A stretch of 37,321 nucleotides of DNA, from the NCBI GenBank assembly GCA_002724315.1, contig PBOJ01000095.1, forward strand, positions 1-37,321. The letters are read 5' to 3'. Positions within the stretch are counted from its first letter, which is position 1. Every line of letters starts with the position of its first letter. The notes beneath the pieces were generated by a model. The model worked only from the letters and a program-made list of their open reading frames with translations. It ran no database searches and had not been told where the DNA came from. The DNA is from Planctomycetaceae bacterium (lineage in GTDB: Bacteria > Planctomycetota > Planctomycetia > Planctomycetales > Planctomycetaceae). The position numbers and the translations under genes are program-made. Shown here piece by piece: positions 1 to 7,940 of the stretch.

Positions 1-1200
1 AAACGTGTGTTTGTCTGTTTCCCCGGCCTGGTCGGTGGCCAGGATCGTCATCGTCCGACCTTTGACCAGTTTTTCCGGAGTTCCGTGGAGCAGGCCCGTT
101 CTGTCCAGGGCCAGTCCTTTCGGCAGACTGGTGGGGTACATCATTTTCCAGCGGGTCTTTCCTTCGGCAGCATCGGCACCCAACTGGATCTTGTAGGGAA
201 CTCCCAGGCCCGCATCGGGCAGCTTCTGGCGAATGATCGCCAGCTTGTCGGCCACCGAAAATCGCATGATGCTGGAGATGCGCAGTTCGTCGATTTCCCC
301 TTCCATGTTGTACATGGTCATCCCAAAATCTCCCGGCTTCCAACCGGGTAGATTGGTCGGTCTCAGGAAGCCGCCGACCTGAAACGGGATGTCACACCTC
401 TTGGCATTGTTTTCGATGATCCGCGTTGGCGCGCGGCCAGGTGCAGGCAGCGGCACCTTTCGGGTCATCTTTCCGTCAACGAACATGTAGCCGGTCTGAT
501 CCCGATAGCGGAACTGCCACGCGTAGTGGTGCCACCCGGTATCACGGATCCGCCCCCAGTCTTTTCCGATCCAGCCGTGACGGTAGCCGGGCCAGAATGC
601 GCCTCCCACGTCGTTGTTCGGATCCTTGCCCTTGTGGGAACCGAGGAAACGGGCCCCCGGCAAAAGACCATCCAGGAGTGTTGCGTTCGAATTCGATCTT
701 TCGGTTCGCAGGTAAAAGAGCCAACCGTGTCGGTATCCGTCTGCCAGGGCAGCCCCTTCCTCGTCGGTTCCGCAGATGTTGGCGAACGTGTAACCGTTGT
801 TCCTGGCAGTCGAATTGGGACGGTCCTTTCCCCCTGGGCCGGTGTAGCGGACCCAGGCTTCGATGGTCCATTCCCTGGTGCAGGTTCGGAGATGAAGCTT
901 GTCGTTGTTGGTCGGCCCGATCAGCAGGTGATCGTTTTGCCGATCGAAGCGTGCCGTTGTCCCGAAGCCCGGCCGGCGGCCCCATAGCGCCTGCTTGAAC
1001 GCTCGCAGGGTCAGTTTCTTGTCACCAGTCGCGTCGCGTGACTGGTTGCCTGTGCCCTCATCAAAGTGATAGAGCACGACGGTGTGTTTGTCCGTCTCAA
1101 ATGGACATTGCCATGCTTCATCAGCATGCGACACCGAAGTCCAGGCGGCTACGGCCAGGCACGAGAGGATACTCACTGGATGCATTCGGTGAACCTTCAT
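1..1200 (-). CDS. Secreted LamG-domain protein with putative Ig domain (partial, runs off left edge)
   Basis: The frame is open for exactly 400 codons from the ATG at 1200 to base 1 with no stop, so the C-terminus lies outside the window. Residues 1-26 form a signal peptide ending SHA before DEAW. Residues about 41-312 look like a LamG/concanavalin-like jelly roll: it opens with VVLYHFDEGTG, has WTIEAWVRYTG and GWHHYAWQFRY in the middle, and closes with GEIDELRISS. Residues about 326-396 match the He_PIG type of putative Ig domain (SLPKGLALDRTGLLHGTP, then ILATDQAG). The likely role is binding extracellular polysaccharide or display at the cell surface; no catalytic motif is seen. An in-frame ATG at 1221 is an alternative start, but 1200 gives the cleaner signal peptide. 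It is divergent from the remnant at 1261. Function is inferred from fold only. Confidence 0.85.
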   Translation of the reverse strand, partial: MKVHRMHPVSILSCLAVAAWTSVSHADEAWQCPFETDKHTVVLYHFDEGTGNQSRDATGDKKLTLRAFKQALWGRRPGFGTTARFDRQNDHLLIGPTNNDKLHLRTCTREWTIEAWVRYTGPGGKDRPNSTARNNGYTFANICGTDEEGAALADGYRHGWLFYLRTERSNSNATLLDGLLPGARFLGSHKGKDPNNDVGGAFWPGYRHGWIGKDWGRIRDTGWHHYAWQFRYRDQTGYMFVDGKMTRKVPLPAPGRAPTRIIENNAKRCDIPFQVGGFLRPTNLPGWKPGDFGMTMYNMEGEIDELRISSIMRFSVADKLAIIRQKLPDAGLGVPYKIQLGADAAEGKTRWKMMYPTSLPKGLALDRTGLLHGTPEKLVKGRTMTILATDQAGETDKHTF

Positions 1201-1260
1201 CAACAGAGATTCTTCAGTCATTGCTCAACTTATGGGACAAAACGCCGACGGCTACTATAA

Positions 1261-1581
1261 GAGTTTCCCGGTGAACGCGCATTGCCAGGCGGCAATCTGA
1301 CGATCAACTTCGGGTCCTCCGCAGCCGCGGGGATCCGCGTCGAGCTTCTGGAGGCGGAGGGCAAGCCCATCGAGGGTTACACGCTGGATGATTGTCCGGA
1401 GATCTTCGGTGACTCGATCCGTCACACGGTGCGATGGAAACGCGGGGGCGATGTTCGGTCCCTCGAGGGACGCCCCGTACGGCTGCGATTCGCCTTGCGC
1501 GACGCCGACCTGTACGCGTTCCAGTTCGTGCCGTTTCAGCCAGACCCTGTTCGTCCACCCCGCCCCAAAGCTGTTCAGTAG
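1261..1581 (+). pseudogene. Orphan C-terminal domain of a planctomycete secreted glycosidase-type protein
   Basis: An in-frame TAA lies at 1258-1260, and the reading frame then runs to TAG at 1579-1581. It resembles the C-terminal beta domain that ends many large planctomycete secreted glycosidase/sialidase-like proteins: a NLTINFGSSAAAGIRVEL strand, GYTLDDCPEIFGD, a VRWK segment, then GRPVRLRFALRDADLYAFQF. The domain looks nearly complete, but everything upstream is missing. There is no ATG; the only starts are TTG/GTG-type without a ribosome site. I read it as the 3' remnant of a deleted gene. The family match is from memory, not a search. A short expressed protein is possible but unlikely. 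Confidence 0.6.
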
Positions 1582-1584
1582 CGC

Positions 1585-1613
1585 CGGAATTGCATCCCGG
1601 CCGGTCAATTCTG
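1585..1613 (+). terminator. Hairpin just after the remnant's stop codon
   Basis: GAATTG (1587-1592) pairs with CAATTC (1606-1611), extended by a G-U and a C-G pair, across a 13-base loop. It starts 4 bases after the TAG of the remnant and has no T-run. It may be the old terminator of the lost gene. The rest of 1582-1771 shows no gene. Confidence 0.3.
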
Positions 1614-1771
1614 CCGGGCTTTGCTGATGATCTCGTCCAGCAGTGTTCGCATCGTTAGGAACCGGCCTACTTGGCCTCTTTGCCAACCGTGTCCGGATGG
1701 CAGCTGACACGACAAGCCCATTCCGGTTGGATACACTCAGCCGCCCGTTGGTCGTTCTGTGTGAGAATTGC

Positions 1772-3517
1772 ATGACACGGTCTTTCCCGCTGATGTCCTG
1801 GTCGGTTGTGTGCCTGGCCCTCTTGGCGTCGGTTGCCGATGCTGCCGAGAAGCGGATGGCCCGGAGCGTGTTCAACGATGATGGCCAGGTGCTGGCTGAA
1901 GCGCCCGGCGAAAACGCGTCGGCGTTCATCAAGGCATGGCTCGATCGTGAGTCCAAGGCGGTTCCCTTCACGACATTCGTGTACCTGGCCTGCATGCCTG
2001 ACATCTGCTTCTACGACACAAAGGTCGGCGAACTGTATGGAGCGCGGAATAACAGGAAAAGCGGCGTCTACATCAAGGGGCTGCTTGACCTGCTGAAGCA
2101 GGGAACCGATCCGTTGCGGCTGGTGACCGAACACATGCAGGCCAAGGGCAAGGAAGTGCTGGCGGCTGTGCGGATGGGTGATACCCACCATGTCCGGCTC
2201 AACAAGTTCGATGATCTTTGCTCACAATTCTCCATCGATCATCCCGAATACGTGATCAAGCAACCGGATGGCCGGACCAACGAGACGGCATTGGACTACT
2301 CGATCGCCGCCGTGCGGGATCACCGGCTGGGGATCATGAGAGAGATCATCACCGAATACCCCGTCGATGGTCTCGAGTTGAATTTTGTCCGCTGGGCGAA
2401 GCACTTTCCGAGGCACCAGGGGCGCGAGAAGGCGCCGATCATGACCCGCTATGTCGGGCGGATCCGCGAGATGATGGACAAGTCCGAGCGTCGCCGGAAA
2501 AACGGCAAGCGATTGACCCTGGGGGTCCGAGTGCCCGAGTCACTGCACGCCTGCTGGCTGGCGGGGGTGGATATCGAGACCTGGGTCAAGAAGGGCTGGA
2601 TCGACTTTGTGGTGATCTCGACCTGGAACAACACGGATCCCCAGACGCCTGTCGACGAGTTTGCCCGATTCACTCGTCCGGCGGGTGTCGACACGATCGT
2701 GACGATGGGCAACATGATCGGCTCGTTTTCGACTGGTCCTCCGATCCCGCTCGATCGTGGTGTCGCCACGTCAGCGGAACACGCCAAGGGGTACCTGAGC
2801 ATGTTGCTGAACACGGCCGAGGCGCGGGGAGCGGCGGCCAATTTCTATAGTTACGGAGCCGACAGCATTTCGTTCTGGAATGTCGGCGCGCACTTTGGCC
2901 GCGCGGTGACAGCCGCTCCCAGGCAGCGAAAGCGGATCGCGGCGTGGACCCGGGCCGTACGATCCCGCGAGACCGTTTTTGCGGGGCCTCGCACCTATCG
3001 ATTTTTGCCGATGGGCAAGGGCATCAGCCGGAGAAAGCCACCGTTCCGGAATTATCCGTGGTACGACGAGGGCTCGAGCGCGCTGGGCCATAAGAACAGT
3101 CCCACCCTGCTCTTCTCCGATGATCGGATCGGCAAGCGGCTGGTCTTTCCGTTCCGGGTGGCAGACGGCCGGCGAGGAGAACGGTTGTCCGGGCGATTCC
3201 GGTTCTGGTTCTACCATGTCACTGGCAACGACCGTGTCGATGTCGACATCAATGGCGTGGCGGTCGACAAGAAGCACATCCGCCGGATTCCGGCGGGAAA
3301 GTTACGCGGAGGGCTCAAGGGAACCCGTTTCGAGATCGACCTGGCCCACTGTCCTCCATTCCGGGGAGACAACGTGCTGGGCTTGGTGCTGGGGACGCGC
3401 GAGAAACGTCCGCACGTGCCGATGATGGAGGAACTGGAGGTGCACGTCACCGCGGTTGCCAATTCCAGGTCGGTCTCAGGTTTGTCCAGTCCACCGGCAC
3501 CGAGACGGTCGCGGTGA
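1772..3517 (+). CDS. Secreted TIM-barrel glycoside hydrolase-like protein
   Basis: The product is about 581 residues. I chose the ATG at 1772 because it directly precedes a signal peptide (hydrophobic SVVCLALLASV, cleavage near ADA/AEKR); the frame is open further upstream but there codes nothing like a leader. Residues about 60-370 alternate strands and helices like a glycosidase TIM barrel: VPFTTFVYLACMPDICFYD, then GLELNFVRWAKHF with Glu202 as a possible acid, then WIDFVVISTWNN. Residues about 405-565 form a beta-rich C-terminal domain. It resembles the GHL10/DUF187-like putative glycosidases common in planctomycetes. Substrate is unknown and catalytic residues are not proven. The gene stands alone, 190 bases after the remnant and convergent with the PQQ gene. 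A hairpin follows at 3569. Confidence 0.75.
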   Translation: MTRSFPLMSWSVVCLALLASVADAAEKRMARSVFNDDGQVLAEAPGENASAFIKAWLDRESKAVPFTTFVYLACMPDICFYDTKVGELYGARNNRKSGVYIKGLLDLLKQGTDPLRLVTEHMQAKGKEVLAAVRMGDTHHVRLNKFDDLCSQFSIDHPEYVIKQPDGRTNETALDYSIAAVRDHRLGIMREIITEYPVDGLELNFVRWAKHFPRHQGREKAPIMTRYVGRIREMMDKSERRRKNGKRLTLGVRVPESLHACWLAGVDIETWVKKGWIDFVVISTWNNTDPQTPVDEFARFTRPAGVDTIVTMGNMIGSFSTGPPIPLDRGVATSAEHAKGYLSMLLNTAEARGAAANFYSYGADSISFWNVGAHFGRAVTAAPRQRKRIAAWTRAVRSRETVFAGPRTYRFLPMGKGISRRKPPFRNYPWYDEGSSALGHKNSPTLLFSDDRIGKRLVFPFRVADGRRGERLSGRFRFWFYHVTGNDRVDVDINGVAVDKKHIRRIPAGKLRGGLKGTRFEIDLAHCPPFRGDNVLGLVLGTREKRPHVPMMEELEVHVTAVANSRSVSGLSSPPAPRRSR

Positions 3518-3568
3518 ACGCCGGGGGTGGGAGACTGGGTCGGCCACAGGTCTCGCCTCGTCCCAACT

Positions 3569-3583
3569 GCCCGGCAGCCGGGC
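3569..3583. terminator. Perfect inverted repeat between convergent genes
   Basis: GCCCGGC and GCCGGGC are separated by one A; as RNA this folds as a 5-bp stem with a 5-base loop. It lies 51 bases past the stop of the glycosidase-like gene and about 100 bases past the convergent PQQ gene. There is only a weak TT on the plus side. It could end transcription from both sides, but a strong U-tract is missing. Confidence 0.35.
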
Positions 3584-3681
3584 TTCCCAATCGACGCGAC
3601 ACGAAAAAGCGATGGCTCGCGGGTTTGTTGCTGAGCTATGGGAACTTGATCAACGCGGGGGCCCGGCTTCCATGCAAGAAC

Positions 3682-6654
3682 TCATTCAGGGCGAGTTGTT
3701 GATGCACGCTTCTTGCTACCGAAGCAGTAGAGTTGGCCGTTCTGGGAACTGACGAACACTTGGTTTCGTGAAGCCGCAAGACCATCGAATACGACCTCTG
3801 ACGGCAACTCTATGGCCTTGTTGACCGCACCGTCCTGTTCGTCCAACAACCACAGGATGCCCCCAGCCAACTGTGCTTGGCGATCGCGGCTGCCGGCGGC
3901 AACGATGTGCGATTTGGTCAAAATCAAGCTTGTGACCTGGGCCGGCTTCGGGACCGAGTGATTCCATGTCGTTTGGCCCTTGAAGGTCAAAGTGCGCGAC
4001 TCGGCTTCGTAACGGACCGTTTTGTCTCTTGAGAATGCCAACAATTGGCCCGCGACATCCTTCGCCGTCCAGGTCTGGATGTTCTTCCGCAGGGCAAGAT
4101 CGTGCTTCAACCAGGATGATTCCAACAACCCGACCTTTCCTCCTCGCAAATGCGAGTTGCTGCTGGCTTTGGCGTGTTCTCCGGTTTGCGGGTCGAACCG
4201 CCAGTTGGAAAGGAACACGTCGTCTCCTCCCGAGACCAGAAAATCGCACAGTCCAACCGAGTCGGGGCTGTTGAGCTGAGCAGACCAGCGCGGGTTTCCG
4301 GATTGAAGATCGAGAGCATGCACTTGGATGCCGCCATCTGCATCCGGTGCACGACCAGCGGCGACAAATGCTGTGTCACCCTGAACCAGGACCGTGCCGC
4401 TAACCGGCCACCGCGATTCGATATTGCCGAACGCCACAATCCGGCGGTGCATCGGTGCCGCCCGAAACCGCCATACCAATCGGCCGTCGGCGGCACTCAC
4501 GCAATAGACATATCCATTGTGGCTGCCGAAGAGGCACAGGCCGTTGTGAAGCGTGGGTGGGCTATCGATTCGACCCGCGGCTGAGAACGTCCAACGCGGA
4601 TGTCCCGAGGTGACATCCAGCGCGTGTAGTTGTCCAGAGTCGACATCTGCCACGAACACCGTCCGGTCATAGATGGTCGGTGCCGTCAGCCGATTGCCTG
4701 TTCGCAGAGTCCAGGCGCGGCTGGAACGGGTCTCGCGATGGGGCACGATCTGTTTCGACCAGAGCAGCGACAGGCTGTCGTCCAGTTGCGTTGGTGAACT
4801 TGCTCCACGACTGCCGTCGTAGCGGTAGACCGGCCAGTCTTCAGGTACCGTGGGCAGCCCCTTCACCTCCTGGAATGCCGCACCCCGTTCGACCCGTTCC
4901 GTTCCGGACGACTCAAAGCGAATGGCTTTCTGTGAATGCATTCCCATGAATCCACGGACAGCCTCGGAGAAGCAGCCACAAGCATGTGGATGGGAATAGA
5001 CCAGGCCGTTGGCCGGAACGAATCCCAGACCGCAGCCCCCACGAGTGAATTTGAAGGGCCGCTTTTTGCCGGTTTCGAAGTCGATGAACGTGGCTTGCCG
5101 GGGGATCATGATGAAGCGGTCCGAAGCGACAAGTAGTTGACAACCCAGCTTGCCGGGTGCGGCCGTCTTCGGCCAATTTCCGGTCGTCTGCAACACGCGC
5201 CGTTGCTCGCCGGTCAGCGGATCCAGTCCCAGCCACTTGTTCTGCCCCGACAACTTGCGTCCCGTGTTTTGCTGCAGCATCCACACAAGCCCATGACGGA
5301 GAAAGTGCCCCACAAACCGTTCATCGACGTACGACTTGCCGGGCTTCGCGTCGGTCTTGCGAGTCCACAGATGATCGCCGGACTTGGCGGAAAACAGGTG
5401 GAGTGAACCATGTGACTGCAAGGCGACGAACCCATCACGAGCGAAGTTGATGCGCACCCGCTTGGCAGTCGTTTGTGGTTGCGTATTGACGCGCCAGGCG
5501 ATCTTGCCGTCGGAAAGATTGATGCCCACGAGTTCGTGCTTGAAGTTGCCATCCTTCGAACGACCCGAAACGAGGCAAAGGACCTGGTCATCGGCGCTGG
5601 CCGTACCATGCGTCTTCTTGTCACGAAACGTCCATTTCACCTCGGCCAGACGATCGTCCAAGGCCGTAATTCCGCCAGGCGATTGCACCAATATCGTGTG
5701 ACCCACATGGATCAGCTTGTCAGGATTTTCGGCTGTCTCCCAACGAAATCGTGTCTTGCCCGTTTTTGCGTCGAGTGCCAGGACGTGACCATCGTCGACG
5801 ATATACACGTACTCGCCTGAGGCGACCAGCCGCGGATTGGTTTCCCCATTGCCGGTGACAAAGGGTCCCATCCACTGACGTTGCCACAGCAGCAGTCCAT
5901 TGAAGGCATCGCGCGCCACCAGGAATTGGTGCATCTTGCCACGGCCGACGTTCTTCACGACATTCTGCGTGACGTAGAAATTGCGACCTCCGGCGGAGAC
6001 GAGACTTTGAGTACTCGACTTGCGGCCAGCCATGGCGAACAAAGGCCCGGTCACCCATTGCAGGCCCTGAGGAACACCGACATGTGTGTCTTCGGTGACG
6101 AGCCCGCCATCGGCACCGTGCCATTGGTGCGTCCACGCGTCGAGTCCTTTCGGTTTGGGCTTTTCAATCCGCGTGTAACCAGTGTCGTTTGCGAAGAAAG
6201 CCACCCCTCCGGGACACAGCACTCGCAGGATTTCGGATCGGGGAACCTTTGTGTCTTTCGAGGCAATGACAACGTTGACCAGGTTGTTGGCATGAGGAAG
6301 TTCGGTCCGCGTCCAGTGCTCGGTCAGGAACGTGGCTCCTTTGCGGTGTTCGGTAAGAAAGCCCTGTGCCTGTTTCACCAAATCGGGATCGACATCGAGC
6401 CGATGCAGGAGGAGTTGCGGGTTGCCAGCCAATTGCCTGGTCAATTCCAGGCTTCCGCCAATTTGTACGCACAGCCCCGTCAACCGATTGGTGTCGTCAG
6501 GCCTCAGTGTCGCCGTGCCAGCCCCACGTTTTGCCGCAAAAACTACGGGCTCACGATTCGAGAGGATGATGCAAAAGGCAAATGAAATCGTGAGCAGGAT
6601 GAGAGGTCGAATCCTCGCAGTTCGATCGTTCGCAACATTGTCGTTTTTGCTCAT
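3682..6654 (-). CDS. Secreted PQQ-type beta-propeller protein with degenerate methyltransferase-like N-domain
   Basis: The product is 990 residues. A long N-terminal leader (positive region, then LILLTISFAFCII at about 18-30) implies export or membrane anchoring. Residues about 55-165 keep the layout of a class I SAM methyltransferase: LCVQIGGSLELTRQL in place of motif I, LHRLDVDPDLVKQAQ as motif II, and EILRVLCPGGVAFFA late. The glycine motif is changed and a SAM enzyme outside the cytoplasm is unlikely, so this part is probably non-catalytic. From about 200 to the end, repeated LVWRF, WTF and ALDAKTGK-type blades mark PQQ_2/BamB-like propeller repeats (two sets, split near 600-630). It is the second gene of an operon, 45 bases after the gene ending at 6700. 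GC looks lower (52-58% in lines counted) than in neighbours. Ligand and role are unknown. Confidence 0.85.
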   Translation of the reverse strand: MSKNDNVANDRTARIRPLILLTISFAFCIILSNREPVVFAAKRGAGTATLRPDDTNRLTGLCVQIGGSLELTRQLAGNPQLLLHRLDVDPDLVKQAQGFLTEHRKGATFLTEHWTRTELPHANNLVNVVIASKDTKVPRSEILRVLCPGGVAFFANDTGYTRIEKPKPKGLDAWTHQWHGADGGLVTEDTHVGVPQGLQWVTGPLFAMAGRKSSTQSLVSAGGRNFYVTQNVVKNVGRGKMHQFLVARDAFNGLLLWQRQWMGPFVTGNGETNPRLVASGEYVYIVDDGHVLALDAKTGKTRFRWETAENPDKLIHVGHTILVQSPGGITALDDRLAEVKWTFRDKKTHGTASADDQVLCLVSGRSKDGNFKHELVGINLSDGKIAWRVNTQPQTTAKRVRINFARDGFVALQSHGSLHLFSAKSGDHLWTRKTDAKPGKSYVDERFVGHFLRHGLVWMLQQNTGRKLSGQNKWLGLDPLTGEQRRVLQTTGNWPKTAAPGKLGCQLLVASDRFIMIPRQATFIDFETGKKRPFKFTRGGCGLGFVPANGLVYSHPHACGCFSEAVRGFMGMHSQKAIRFESSGTERVERGAAFQEVKGLPTVPEDWPVYRYDGSRGASSPTQLDDSLSLLWSKQIVPHRETRSSRAWTLRTGNRLTAPTIYDRTVFVADVDSGQLHALDVTSGHPRWTFSAAGRIDSPPTLHNGLCLFGSHNGYVYCVSAADGRLVWRFRAAPMHRRIVAFGNIESRWPVSGTVLVQGDTAFVAAGRAPDADGGIQVHALDLQSGNPRWSAQLNSPDSVGLCDFLVSGGDDVFLSNWRFDPQTGEHAKASSNSHLRGGKVGLLESSWLKHDLALRKNIQTWTAKDVAGQLLAFSRDKTVRYEAESRTLTFKGQTTWNHSVPKPAQVTSLILTKSHIVAAGSRDRQAQLAGGILWLLDEQDGAVNKAIELPSEVVFDGLAASRNQVFVSSQNGQLYCFGSKKRASTTRPE

Positions 6655-6699
6655 AGTTCGACTCGTGTGTGGGGGCTATGGAGCACGGATTGCCAGGTG

Positions 6700-7362
6700 T
6701 CACTTGCTGCTGGATCCGGAATCGGAAACAAACAGCTTGAAGATGAAGCTGCCGTTATCCGAGCGGATGCCCACGGGACCGTTGATGTTAGAGATGAGTT
6801 TCGCATCGATTTTGCTCGACCAAATCCGACGTCCGTCAATGGTCACCTCGCCGGCATACCGTCCCGCGGTCTCCGTCACCGATGCTCCCAGACGATGTGT
6901 CTTTTGAGTGGCGGCTGTAATGCCAAGAGGCTTTAAGGGAACCCGACCCAGCACGATGTAACCGTTCGCGCGACAGGCCTTGTAGGTTGTTTTGCCAGGG
7001 TTTCGTTTGATGGCGATGTAAATCTCTTCGGTGGGTTTAATTCGCCACATGACATACATCAAGTTGCAGGTGTTCATCGCCCGCATTTTCAGGCCGATCT
7101 GCCGGACGACTGCCCCCGAGTCCAATGGAGCAGTTTTCTCTGAAGGACCACGGTAGCGGAACCGGAGGAGTGCCTTGGAGTGCTTTCCTGAGGTGCGGAC
7201 GGCACGTTCTTTCGGGCCGACGACGGTGAGGTAACCGGACTTCGTCTGCGAGATCTTCCCCAGGCTCAAACGAAGATCGGAACGCCGGGTATCGAGAGGC
7301 TCTCCCGCAATGATCGTGCCCTGGATGATCAGGGGGATGAAAAGTACCAGTGTTTTGATCAT
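6700..7362 (-). CDS. Secreted jelly-roll-like (DUF1080/LamG-type) protein
   Basis: The product is about 220 residues from the ATG at 7362; an ATG at 7377 adds five residues and sits behind a G-rich GGTGGTGGG stretch. I prefer 7362 because it gives a classical leader (MIKTLVLFIPLIIQ, cleavage near IAG). The body is beta-rich; the C-terminal half (GEVTIDGRRIWSS, GPVGIRSDNGSFIFKLFV) resembles the 3-keto-disaccharide hydrolase/DUF1080 or LamG jelly roll. I see no catalytic residue I could defend. It is the first gene of an operon with the propeller gene (45-base gap), so the two products probably act together outside the cytoplasm. It shares the lower GC of that gene. Confidence 0.7.
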   Translation of the reverse strand: MIKTLVLFIPLIIQGTIIAGEPLDTRRSDLRLSLGKISQTKSGYLTVVGPKERAVRTSGKHSKALLRFRYRGPSEKTAPLDSGAVVRQIGLKMRAMNTCNLMYVMWRIKPTEEIYIAIKRNPGKTTYKACRANGYIVLGRVPLKPLGITAATQKTHRLGASVTETAGRYAGEVTIDGRRIWSSKIDAKLISNINGPVGIRSDNGSFIFKLFVSDSGSSSK

Positions 7363-7515
7363 GGCATCGGTCGCCATCTGCCAAACCCACCACCAGGAGG
7401 ACTCTCTACGGCCACACGCGAAAACGTGCTCCTTCGGGCGCGAATGTCCTGAGCGAGAGAGCGTTTTACCTTACGCGAGAACAGTAATCCAAGTCGGCAA
7501 TGTCATGCGTTTCTT

Positions 7516-7597
7516 GACCACGCGATGAGATACTACAGGATCTCCCTGGCCACTCGTCCCCCCTCGCTCGCGGCGTGGCTCCGGTTATCGCGTGGTC
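7516..7597. repeat. Inverted-repeat element able to fold as a three-way junction
   Basis: A perfect 11-bp inverted repeat (GACCACGCGAT at 7516-7526, ATCGCGTGGTC at 7587-7597) encloses two further hairpins: GAGAT/ATCTC (7527-7531 with 7540-7544), directly stacked on the outer stem, and GCCAC/GTGGC (7549-7553 with 7575-7579). Either strand can fold this way. It lies 20 bases beyond the stop of the LRR remnant and no reading frame explains it. Candidates are a dispersed palindromic (REP-like) repeat, a structured small RNA or a transcription end signal. The rest of 7378-7515 shows nothing I can name. Confidence 0.6.
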
Positions 7598-7617
7598 GGG
7601 CGGTGGCGAGATGACGG

Positions 7618-7740
7618 CTAGTGCCTGTAGATCTCGCAGTTGGGCAGCACCTTTTGCAGGTCGGTGATCTTGGCGTCGAGGAGTAAAACCGAATCCAACT
7701 CGGCCAGCCCCTTGAGATGCACCAGGCCCGCGTCGCGACG
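7618..7740 (-). pseudogene. C-terminal remnant of a leucine-rich-repeat protein
   Basis: Read on the minus strand, about 40 codons end at TAG (7618-7620) and give DAGLVHLKGLAELDSVLLLD, then AKITDLQKVLPNCEIYRH. This is the typical last repeat and tail of planctomycete LRR proteins (a GL-HLKGL-L repeat followed by KITD and LQKxLPNCxI). The similarity stops near 7737, about 16 bases from the 3' end of the tRNA at 7753, and no start codon or earlier repeats remain. It appears to be the 3' end of a gene whose body was deleted or replaced at the tRNA. It is too short to have been called as a gene. Confidence 0.65.
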
Positions 7741-7752
7741 AGGTTCGCAAAG

Positions 7753-7826
7753 TAGCGGAGGAGGGACTCGAACCCCCGACACGCGGATTATGATTCCGCT
7801 GCTCTAACCAACTGAGCTACTCCGCC
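7753..7826 (-). tRNA. tRNA with CAT anticodon, probably elongator tRNA-Met
   Basis: A full 74-base cloverleaf folds on the minus strand. The acceptor is GGCGGAG with CTCCGCT (one G-U pair) and discriminator A; the D arm is GCTC/GAGC; the anticodon stem is GCGGA/TCCGC around loop ATCATAA; the variable region has 5 bases; the T arm is GGGGG/CCCTC with loop TTCGAGT. CCA is not encoded. The anticodon CAT fits elongator Met or lysidine-modified Ile2. An initiator is excluded: there is no C1-A72 mismatch and no three G-C pairs next to the anticodon loop. A hairpin at 7832-7847 sits just upstream in its leader. Confidence 0.93.
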
Positions 7827-7831
7827 GAGTG

Positions 7832-7847
7832 TCCCCGAATCCGGGGA
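7832..7847. other. Hairpin in the tRNA 5' leader / GNAT upstream region
   Basis: TCCCCG (7832-7837) pairs perfectly with CGGGGA (7842-7847) over a 4-base loop. On the minus strand it ends 5 bases before the tRNA 5' end; on the plus strand it precedes the putative GNAT promoter. No T-run follows. The role is unknown; it could be a leader hairpin of the pre-tRNA. Confidence 0.35.
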
Positions 7848-7897
7848 TCGACATTGTAGTCGGTCGGTTCATGCGTGAGAAGTTCCCACCGAACTCG

Positions 7898-7928
7898 TTG
7901 ACACCTCGGGCAACAACGGTGGTAGAAT
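7898..7928 (+). promoter_or_regulatory. Putative sigma-70 type promoter for the GNAT gene
   Basis: A perfect TTGACA (7898-7903) is followed by TAGAAT (7923-7928, 5 of 6 to consensus) with a 19-base spacer, which is longer than the 17-base optimum. Transcription would start near 7935, giving an almost leaderless message if the 7941 ATG is used. Confidence 0.4.
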
Positions 7929-7940
7929 CAACCGGTTCCG

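Noticed and set aside
1605..1652. Minus-strand ORF of 15 residues with ATG (MRTLLDEIISKARQN)
   Set aside because: Too short, with no ribosome site and overlapping the hairpin after the remnant; no evidence of coding.
7516..7597. MITE with terminal inverted repeats
   Set aside because: No target-site duplication was seen outside the 11-bp arms and the inner hairpins fit an RNA or palindromic repeat better; not excluded.
7753..7826. Initiator tRNA-Met
   Set aside because: The first base pair is G-U rather than the initiator C-A mismatch, and the anticodon stem lacks the three G-C pairs.
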